Part shown: in pieces, positions 58,293-64,000 of the stretch | How positions within the stretch are numbered: position 1 is the stretch's first letter | How the letters are laid out: the number at the start of each line of letters is the position of its first letter | Origin: JALZMG01 sp963739975 | GTDB taxonomy: Bacteria > Actinomycetota > Acidimicrobiia > Acidimicrobiales > Ilumatobacteraceae | Length of the DNA stretch: 64,000 nt | NCBI GenBank assembly: GCA_963739975.1 | Contig: CAVUCK010000001.1 | Coordinates: 186,001-250,000, forward strand | Reading direction: 5' to 3' | The notes under the pieces: generated by a model | The model's database searches: none | What the model was told of the DNA's origin: nothing | The model's input: only the letters and a program-made list of their open reading frames with translations | Position numbers and translations under genes: made by a program

Positions 58293-59726
58293 TCACGTGA
58301 TGCGCACGATGCGCATGACGTCCGTCGCCCCGGCCGTCTCGCGGTCCGGCGCGCCGGCCAGCACGAGCACCGTGTCGCCGACCTGCACCAGCCCGTGCCG
58401 CACGACGGACTCGACGGCGAACCAGACCATCTCGTCGCTCGTGTGGTACTCCTCGACGTGCAACGACTCGACGCCCCACGACAGCGTCAGGGCGGCCACC
58501 GTCCGCGGGTCCGGCGACAGCCCGATCAGCCGGCAGGCCGGCCGGAACCGGGCCATCGCCCGGGCCGTGCGCCCGGAACGCGTGCAGCACAGGATCGCCG
58601 AGGCGCCGGCACCGACGGCGGCCTGCCACGCGGCGTGCGTCATCGCCGCCGTGATCCGGTCGGTGCCGACGTCATCCCACGAGCGCTGCACCCGGCCGAG
58701 GCGCTCGGCCCACTGCCGGTAACTGGCCTCCGACTCGGCCCGAGCGGCGATCCGGCCCATCGTCGCCACGACGCCCGCCGGGTCGTGGCCGATCGCCGTC
58801 TCGCCCGACAACATCACGGCGTCCGTGCCGTCGAACACGGCGTTGGCGACGTCGCTGACCTCGGCCCGCGTCGGGAAGGGGGCGACCACCATCGACTCCA
58901 GCATCTGGGTCGCCGTGATCACCGGCCGCCCGACTTCGACGCAGTGGCGCAGGATCCGCTTCTGGAGGTGGGGGACGTCCTCCAACGGGCAATCGATCCC
59001 GAGGTCGCCACGCGCCACCATCACGGCGTCGGCGGCTTGGGTGATGGCCGCCAACTCGGCCAACGCCGCACTGGTCTCGATCTTGGCGACGATCCCCGCC
59101 CGCTGGCCGACGACGGCGCGCAGCTCGTGGACGTCGGCGGCGCGCCGCACGAACGACAGCGCGACGTACTCGACGCCGGCGGTGACGATGGCCTCGGCCA
59201 GCTCGAGGTCGCGGGCCGTCGGGGCCCGCATCTGCAACCGCTCGCACGACAAGTGCACGCCCGGTCGCCCGATCACCCGCCCGCCGCGTTCGACGTCCGC
59301 TCGCACCCGGTCGCCCTCCACCGCCTCGACGCGCATCGAGATGTTCCCGTCGCCGAGCACGATGAGATCGCCTGGGTCGAGATCGGTGGCCAGGTGCTCG
59401 TAGCCCACGGTGATCACGTCGGCGTCGCTCGGCGCGGTCCCGGCCACGAGCGTGACCGACGTGCCCGACGCCAGCACGACACCTTCGTCCGGGAACTCCC
59501 CCGACCGGATCTTCGGGCCGGGCAGATCGGCCAGCACGCCGACCGGACGCCCGACGCGGCTCGATGCGGCGCGGACCAACTCCAGGTGGGCGAGATGGTC
59601 CTCCAGCGGCCCGTGGCTGAGGTTGATCCTGATCACGTCGACGCCGGCTCGCACCAACGCCTCCAGCTCGGTCGGACCCGGCTGCGCCGGTCCGATGGTC
59701 GCGACGATCTTCGTACGGCGTGTCAC
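58293..59726 (-). CDS. pyk: Pyruvate kinase
   Basis: A 477-residue glycolytic enzyme (PEP plus ADP to pyruvate plus ATP). The start KIVATIGPAQPGPTELEALVRAGVDVIRINLSHG (in parts), the catalytic Lys region VAKIETSAAL, VMVARGDLGID and PVITATQMLESM are the family signatures. The C-terminal regulatory domain is present. It starts with GTG 59726, preceded by TAGATA with 6 nt spacing. Divergent from the phosphatase gene, whose start is only 20 bp away. Confidence 0.96.
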   Translation of the reverse strand: MTRRTKIVATIGPAQPGPTELEALVRAGVDVIRINLSHGPLEDHLAHLELVRAASSRVGRPVGVLADLPGPKIRSGEFPDEGVVLASGTSVTLVAGTAPSDADVITVGYEHLATDLDPGDLIVLGDGNISMRVEAVEGDRVRADVERGGRVIGRPGVHLSCERLQMRAPTARDLELAEAIVTAGVEYVALSFVRRAADVHELRAVVGQRAGIVAKIETSAALAELAAITQAADAVMVARGDLGIDCPLEDVPHLQKRILRHCVEVGRPVITATQMLESMVVAPFPTRAEVSDVANAVFDGTDAVMLSGETAIGHDPAGVVATMGRIAARAESEASYRQWAERLGRVQRSWDDVGTDRITAAMTHAAWQAAVGAGASAILCCTRSGRTARAMARFRPACRLIGLSPDPRTVAALTLSWGVESLHVEEYHTSDEMVWFAVESVVRHGLVQVGDTVLVLAGAPDRETAGATDVMRIVRIT

Positions 59727-59732
59727 ACCTGA

Positions 59733-59738
59733 TATCTA
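59733..59738. promoter_or_regulatory. Shared -10 hexamer for two divergent leaderless genes (TATCTA / TAGATA)
   Basis: On the minus strand TAGATA lies 6 nt before the pyk GTG (59726). On the plus strand the same bases read TATCTA, 8 nt before the phosphatase GTG (59747). With flanking bases the core is GATATC, a palindrome. The two promoters would physically exclude each other. Confidence 0.5.
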
Positions 59739-59746
59739 CTCCAGCA

Positions 59747-60364
59747 GTGGAGCTGTTGTTGATCCGTCACGGCCTGCCGGTCCGCCACGCCAGCGCCGGT
59801 GGTGCCGACCCGGCCCTGGCGCCCGACGGCGTGGCCCAGGCCGAGCACCTCGGCGACTACCTGTCCGTCGAGTCGATCAGTGCGATCTACGCCAGCCCGA
59901 TGCGGCGCGCCCGGGAGACGGCGGCGCCGTTGGCGGCACGGTTGGGCCTCGAGGTCGTGGCGTCGGACGGGTTGGCGGAGTGGGACCGCAACGCCGACGA
60001 GTACGTGCCCGTCGAGGAGCTGCGGGCGGCGGGCGATGCCAGGTGGCAGGCGATGCTGGCCGGCGAGTGGATCTCCGACGAGGATCCGCAGGCGTTCTCC
60101 GAGCGTGTGGTCGAGGCGGTCGAGACGATCATCGCCGCCCATCCCGGTGAGGTGGTGGCGGCCGTGTGCCACGGCGGTGTGATCAACGCCTACCTCGCCC
60201 ACCTGCTCGGGCGCAGTGAGGCGGGCGCGTTCTTCGCCCCGGACTACACGTCGATTCACCGCATCGCCGCGTCCCGCCGTGGCCACCGGGCGATCCTCAC
60301 GCTCAACGAGACCGGGCACCTGCGCGGGACCGGCCTTCCGGTCGGGCTCTTCGAGCGAGCGTGA
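59747..60364 (+). CDS. Histidine phosphatase (phosphoglycerate mutase-like) family protein
   Basis: A 205-residue histidine phosphatase. The phosphorylated His motif is LLIRHGLPV near the N-terminus, the partner His is in AVCHGGVINAYLAHLLG. Members dephosphorylate small metabolites or act as mutases. GTG 59747 was chosen because of the -10-like hexamer 8 nt before; an upstream ATG in frame would overlap pyk. The stop overlaps the M18 GTG (GTGA). Confidence 0.86.
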   Translation: MELLLIRHGLPVRHASAGGADPALAPDGVAQAEHLGDYLSVESISAIYASPMRRARETAAPLAARLGLEVVASDGLAEWDRNADEYVPVEELRAAGDARWQAMLAGEWISDEDPQAFSERVVEAVETIIAAHPGEVVAAVCHGGVINAYLAHLLGRSEAGAFFAPDYTSIHRIAASRRGHRAILTLNETGHLRGTGLPVGLFERA

Positions 60365-61632
60365 CGATGACCGAGTTCGATCCGCCGGGTGATGACCCCA
60401 CCGCTGCCGTGCGCGCCTACCTCGACGCGTCGCCGTCGCCGCATCACGCCGTCGAGTCGTCGATCGCCCTGCTCGAGGCGGCAGGGTTCGCGCCCGTCGA
60501 CGAGCGGGCGTCGTGGAACGCCGTCCCGGCGGCCGGCTACGTCGCCCGCGGCGCAGCGTTGATCGCGTGGCGCCGCCCGACGACGCCACGCTCGGCCCGG
60601 ATCGTCGGCGCCCACACCGACTCTCCCGGGCTGCACGTGAAGCCGGGCGACGGGACCGGCCGCGCCGGCTGGCGCCAGCTCGGTGTCGAGGTCTACGGCG
60701 GGGCGCTGTTGAACAGTTGGCTCGACCGCGACCTCGGGCTGGCTGGACGCCTGCTCCACGCCGACGGTTCGTCGCTGCTGGTGCGCATCGACGAGGCGAT
60801 CGCCCGCGTCCCCCAGCTGGCCATCCACCTCGATCGCGACGTCAACGAGCGCGGGCTCGTCCTCGATCGCCAGGTGCACCTGTCACCGGTGTGGGCCACC
60901 GATCGCGACATCGACCTGCTCGACTGGCTGACCGAGGCCGCCGGGGCCGACGCTCCGCCGGTCTGGTGGGAGCTGTGCCTGTTCGACGTCCAGCCGGCGG
61001 CCGTGCTCGGCGCCGATCGGTCGCTGCTGGCCAGCGGCCGGCTGGACAACCAGGTGTCGTGCTGGGCGGCCACCTCGGCGCTGGCCGCCGCCGGCGGCAC
61101 GGACCAGCTGGCGGTGATCGCGCTGTTCGACCACGAGGAGGTCGGCTCGGCCAGCACGACGGGGGCGGCCGGGCCGTTCCTGGCCACGGTGCTCGAGCGG
61201 CTCCACGGGGCCGGCGGTGGCGGGCGCGACGACTTCCACCGCCTCCTCGCCGCCTCGTCCTGCGTGTCGGCCGACAACGCTCACGCCATCCATCCGAACT
61301 ACCCGGAGCGCCACGACCCGGAGCACGCGCCGGTGGTCAACGCCGGACCTGCGATCAAGCTCAACGCCAACCAGCGCTACGCAACGTCGGCCGACACCGC
61401 CCGCGCCTTCCAGGTGGCGGCCGAGCGGGCCGGGTGCCCGGTGCAGCGGTTCGTGTCGCGCAACAACGTGCCGTGCGGGTCGACGATCGGGCCCCTCACC
61501 GCCACCCGCCTCGGCATCCCGACCGTCGACGTCGGGGTGCCGCAGCTGTCGATGCACTCCGCTCGCGAGCTGTGCGGCGCCCGAGATCCGCAGTACCTCG
61601 CCGCCGCCCTGACCGAGTACCTCCGCGACTAG
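60361..61632 (+). CDS. M18 family aminopeptidase
   Basis: A 423-residue zinc aminopeptidase of the aspartyl aminopeptidase group. Metal and catalytic residues: HTDSPGL (His, Asp), DNQVSCW (Asp), FDHEEVGSAS (Glu-Glu), and MHSARE (His). It trims N-terminal acidic residues from peptides. Proteasome products are possible substrates, but no link is shown. GTG 60361 overlaps the phosphatase stop; ATG 60367 is an alternative. It is convergent with plsC, 5 bp apart. Confidence 0.92.
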   Translation: MTMTEFDPPGDDPTAAVRAYLDASPSPHHAVESSIALLEAAGFAPVDERASWNAVPAAGYVARGAALIAWRRPTTPRSARIVGAHTDSPGLHVKPGDGTGRAGWRQLGVEVYGGALLNSWLDRDLGLAGRLLHADGSSLLVRIDEAIARVPQLAIHLDRDVNERGLVLDRQVHLSPVWATDRDIDLLDWLTEAAGADAPPVWWELCLFDVQPAAVLGADRSLLASGRLDNQVSCWAATSALAAAGGTDQLAVIALFDHEEVGSASTTGAAGPFLATVLERLHGAGGGGRDDFHRLLAASSCVSADNAHAIHPNYPERHDPEHAPVVNAGPAIKLNANQRYATSADTARAFQVAAERAGCPVQRFVSRNNVPCGSTIGPLTATRLGIPTVDVGVPQLSMHSARELCGARDPQYLAAALTEYLRD

Positions 61633-61637
61633 GGACG

Positions 61638-62315
61638 TCAGGCGCCGGCGCGGCGCTGGGCCTCGTCGAACAGCTGCTGCAAGGTCTGGTGCAGCTCGTC
61701 GGTCACCTCGCGGATCAGCGGGCGCGGGACCCGGCGCCCGTCGGTCCGTGGGCGGGTGATCGGCGGACCGATCACGACGTTCACCTTGCGCGGCCGGATG
61801 AAGCGTGAGCCCTTCGGCATCACCCGCTCGGATCCGCCGATGCCGACGGGGATGATCGGGACGCCGGCCTTCAGCGCGACGTAGGCCGCACCGTCGAACA
61901 GCGGTTGGACGGTCGGCCCGGACTTGCGCTCGCCTTCGGGGAACAGCACCAGCGGTTCGCCGACCTCGAGCACGGCGATGCACCTCGTCAGCGCCTCGCG
62001 GTCGACGGTGCCCCGGTGGACGGGGAAGCCACCGAGCGACGAGAGGAACCAGCTCACGGCCCGGCCCTTCCACAGCGTGTCCTTGCCCATGAAGCGCATC
62101 CGCCGCCGAGTCAGGCACGAGGTGACCGGCGTGTCCATGATCGAGCGGTGGATCGGCGCCAGCACGAACGGCCCGGTGCTCGGGATGTGCTCGGTCCCTT
62201 CCACGCCGAGGCGCGTCCAGGCGCGGGTGAACCCGGCGACCAACGTCCTCACGACGGCGTAGAGCGCTCGGCTGGCCGGGCCCTGGCCGGCCAGGAACGT
62301 GATCGCCCGCGTCAC
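61638..62315 (-). CDS. plsC: 1-acyl-sn-glycerol-3-phosphate acyltransferase (PlsC-like)
   Basis: A 225-residue acyltransferase. The catalytic HX4D motif is HRSIMD (about residues 57-62), the glycerol-phosphate-binding block has FPEGERKSG, and VPIIPVGIGG follows. It probably makes phosphatidic acid or acylates another lipid. It lies in the cmk operon, 95 bp after cmk, with repeat family B copy 3 between. Confidence 0.9.
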   Translation of the reverse strand: MTRAITFLAGQGPASRALYAVVRTLVAGFTRAWTRLGVEGTEHIPSTGPFVLAPIHRSIMDTPVTSCLTRRRMRFMGKDTLWKGRAVSWFLSSLGGFPVHRGTVDREALTRCIAVLEVGEPLVLFPEGERKSGPTVQPLFDGAAYVALKAGVPIIPVGIGGSERVMPKGSRFIRPRKVNVVIGPPITRPRTDGRRVPRPLIREVTDELHQTLQQLFDEAQRRAGA

Positions 62316-62330
62316 GGGCGCAGCTCACCC

Positions 62331-62397
62331 GTGCGAGCGACCGAGCGCCAGCGAGGGAGCGGCCAGCGACGGCGTGCGTGGCCGGGGAACGCAATGA
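62331..62397 (-). repeat. Repeat family B, copy 3
   Basis: 67 bp between cmk and plsC, in the same orientation as the other two copies. It starts 12 bp after the cmk stop (minus strand) and is nearly identical to copy 2 in its first and last thirds. Confidence 0.9.
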
Positions 62398-62409
62398 CGG
62401 CCGGGGTGG

Positions 62410-63036
62410 TCACGGCAGCAGCTCGATGATCCGGTCGACGACGTCGGCCACGGGGACGCCGGTGGTGTCGATGGTGACCGCGCCGTCGGCGGCGCGCAGC
62501 GGACCATCGGCCCTCGACATGTCCCGCCGGTCGCGCTCGGCGATCGACGCCTCCACGTCGTCCACCGCTCCCCCGATCTCACCGACTCGCCGCTCGGCGC
62601 GCACCCGTGGCGTCGCCGTGATGAACAGCTTCAGCGTCGCATCGGGGAACACGACCGTGCCGATGTCCCGCCCCTCGATCACGCCGCCGTCGCGTTCGGC
62701 GGCCCAGCGCCGCTGGCGGGCCCGCAGCTCCTCGCGCACCGGGGTGTTGGCGGCGATCGCGCTGACTCCCTCGGTCACCTCGCGGCTGCGGATCTCGGCC
62801 GTGGCGTCGACGCCGTCGACGACCACGCCCTGGTCCCCGACGTGCAGCTCCAGCGAACGAGCGAGGTCGGCGACCGCCGGTTCGTCCGTGACCGGGACAC
62901 CCTGGCGGAGCGCGGCGAACGTGACGGCGCGGTACATGGCCCCGGTGTCCAGGTACTGCAGCCCCAGCCGGGCGGCGACGGCCCGCCCGACCGTGCTCTT
63001 GCCGGCACCGGCCGGCCCATCGATGGTGATGATCAC
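62410..63036 (-). CDS. cmk: Cytidylate kinase
   Basis: A 208-residue P-loop kinase that phosphorylates CMP and dCMP. The Walker A is IDGPAGAGKSTVGRAVA, the CMP-binding segment is LDTGAMYRAVTFAAL, and GRDIGTVVFPDATLKLFITAT (quoted in parts) with RRDMSRADGPL follow. GTG 63036 overlaps the guaB1 stop (GTGA); an adjacent GTG at 63039 is equally possible. Confidence 0.95.
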   Translation of the reverse strand: MIITIDGPAGAGKSTVGRAVAARLGLQYLDTGAMYRAVTFAALRQGVPVTDEPAVADLARSLELHVGDQGVVVDGVDATAEIRSREVTEGVSAIAANTPVREELRARQRRWAAERDGGVIEGRDIGTVVFPDATLKLFITATPRVRAERRVGEIGGAVDDVEASIAERDRRDMSRADGPLRAADGAVTIDTTGVPVADVVDRIIELLP

Positions 63037-64000
63037 CACGAGGTTCCCTGGGGCAGGCCTTCCTGATAGCCGGCGGCGCTCTGGATGCCGACAACGGCGC
63101 GCTCCTGGAAATCGGCCAGGGTCGCCGCCCCGGCATACGTGCAGGCCGAGCGGACGCCGGCGACGACCTGGTCGATGATGTCCTCGACGCCTGGGCGCTG
63201 CGGATCGAGGTACATGCGCGAGGTGCTGATGCCCTCCTCGAAGAGCTCCTTGAGCGCTCGCTCCAGCTCGTCGTCGGTGCGGGTGCGGTGCTTGACGGCG
63301 CGATTGGAGGCCATCCCGAAGCTCTCCTTGTACAGCCGGCCTTCGAGGTCGCGCATCGTGTCGGCCGCCGACTCGTAGGTCCCGGCGAGCCACGAGCCGA
63401 ACATCACGCTGGCCGCCCCGCCGGCCAACGCCAACGCCACGTCGCGCGGCCAGCGCACGCCGCCGTCGGCCCAGATGTGGCGCCCGAGCCGCCGGGCTTC
63501 GTCGGCGCACTCGACGACGGCGGAGAACTGTGGTCGACCGACGCCCGTCATCATCCGCGTCGTGCACATCGCCCCCGGGCCGACGCCGACCTTGACGATG
63601 TCGGCGCCGGCGTCGATCAGCTGGCGGGTCGCCTCGCCGGTGACGACGTTGCCGGCCACGATCGTGGTCACCGGCGCAACAGCGCGCACCGCCTCGACCG
63701 CCCGCAGCGTGCGGGTCTGGTGCCCGTGGGCGGTGTCGATCACGAGGACGTCGCACTCCAGCTCGACGAGCGCCTTCGCCTTGGTCTCCGGGTCGCCGTT
63801 GATGCCGACGGCGACGGCGATCATCAGCCGGCCGTGGCGGTCGACGGCCGGGGCGTACGTGACCGAGCGCAGGGCCCCCTTGCGCGTCATCACGCCGACC
63901 AGCCGCCCGTCCGGGTCGACGACCGGCTCCATCGACCGGCGGTTGGCGGCGAGCAGCTCGAACGCGGTGCGCGAATCGGTGCCATCGGGCATCGTGACGA
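63033..64000 (-). CDS. guaB1: GuaB1-type IMP dehydrogenase-family protein, N-terminus cut by window end
   Basis: Partial: at least 322 residues; the frame continues past the end of the window. The visible part holds the end of a CBS domain (SMEPVVDPDGRLVGVMTRKGALRS) and a TIM barrel with VLVIDTAHGH, KVGVGPGAMCTTR (catalytic Cys), IWADGGVRWPRDVALAL and ASVMFGSWLAG. This matches the actinobacterial GuaB1 group, which, by later work on mycobacteria, acts as a GMP reductase. It precedes cmk in the same operon with a 4-bp overlap. Confidence 0.9.
   Translation of the reverse strand, partial: VTMPDGTDSRTAFELLAANRRSMEPVVDPDGRLVGVMTRKGALRSVTYAPAVDRHGRLMIAVAVGINGDPETKAKALVELECDVLVIDTAHGHQTRTLRAVEAVRAVAPVTTIVAGNVVTGEATRQLIDAGADIVKVGVGPGAMCTTRMMTGVGRPQFSAVVECADEARRLGRHIWADGGVRWPRDVALALAGGAASVMFGSWLAGTYESAADTMRDLEGRLYKESFGMASNRAVKHRTRTDDELERALKELFEEGISTSRMYLDPQRPGVEDIIDQVVAGVRSACTYAGAATLADFQERAVVGIQSAAGYQEGLPQGTSW

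Overview
The window is a 64-kb chromosomal segment of a high-GC actinobacterium. It carries a complete Pup-proteasome system (mpa/ARC, dop, pup, prcB, prcA, pafA), a WhiB regulator, an FtsR-like MerR regulator, GTG/TTG starts and leaderless genes. This combination, with several small lineage-type proteins, fits the class Acidimicrobiia; that placement is an inference, since no rRNA gene or clade marker is present. I found no rRNA, tRNA, CRISPR array, insertion sequence or prophage.

Layout. 0-3 kb: the end of a Lon-N-domain protein, three small membrane-associated proteins, then a tight tRNA T-loop modification operon (ubiquitin-like sulfur carrier, TtuA-type thiolase, TrmI m1A58 methyltransferase). 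3-16 kb: the Pup-proteasome genes, interrupted by an AbiEi/DUF559 gene and by a 5-oxoprolinase operon (pxpABC) plus a luciferase-like monooxygenase, ending with pafA-lepB. 16-31 kb: GDPD, TatA/B-TatC, a Ski2-like helicase, a kinase-less DAGK-like protein, an oxidoreductase, a duplicated ThyX-like protein, acidic and hypothetical proteins, GNAT, enoyl-CoA hydratase, a repeat-rich protein, gamma-carbonic anhydrase, a metallo-beta-lactamase and PrmA. 31-36 kb: ribokinase, WhiB, threonine aldolase, RpiR, PhzF and a small zinc-binding protein. 36-44 kb: a five-repeat peptidoglycan-binding M23 protein, a second LLM oxidoreductase, a tandem glycine riboswitch with gcvP, then gcvT and an FtsR-like MerR. 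44-53 kb: a minus-strand cluster alaS-ruvX-mltG-aroE-aroC-aroK-aroB. 53-64 kb: ParA, RNase D, rhodanese, MobA, DUF3151, an alpha/beta hydrolase, pyruvate kinase, a histidine phosphatase, M18 aminopeptidase, PlsC, Cmk and GuaB1 (cut by the window end).

Three things stand out. (1) At 35850-35877 there is a near-canonical dif (XerC/XerD) site. Genes to its left run mostly on +, and from 43 kb onward mostly on -, as expected at the replication terminus. (2) A family of 14 palindromic repeats of 48-50 bp, with arms GCGTTTGTGCG/CGCACAAACGC, lies only to the left of dif. Copies mostly abut stop codons and bracket the gene blocks that interrupt the proteasome locus. (3) A second, unrelated 68-bp repeat family (3 copies, all in one orientation) occurs only to the right of dif, and one copy codes for the C-terminal tail of AroC. 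Two single-base frame disruptions (in aroC and in the repeat-rich protein) may be real or may be sequencing errors.

Many genes begin with GTG or ATG 6-8 nt after a TAnnnT hexamer, the signature of leaderless transcription. I used it to choose several starts.
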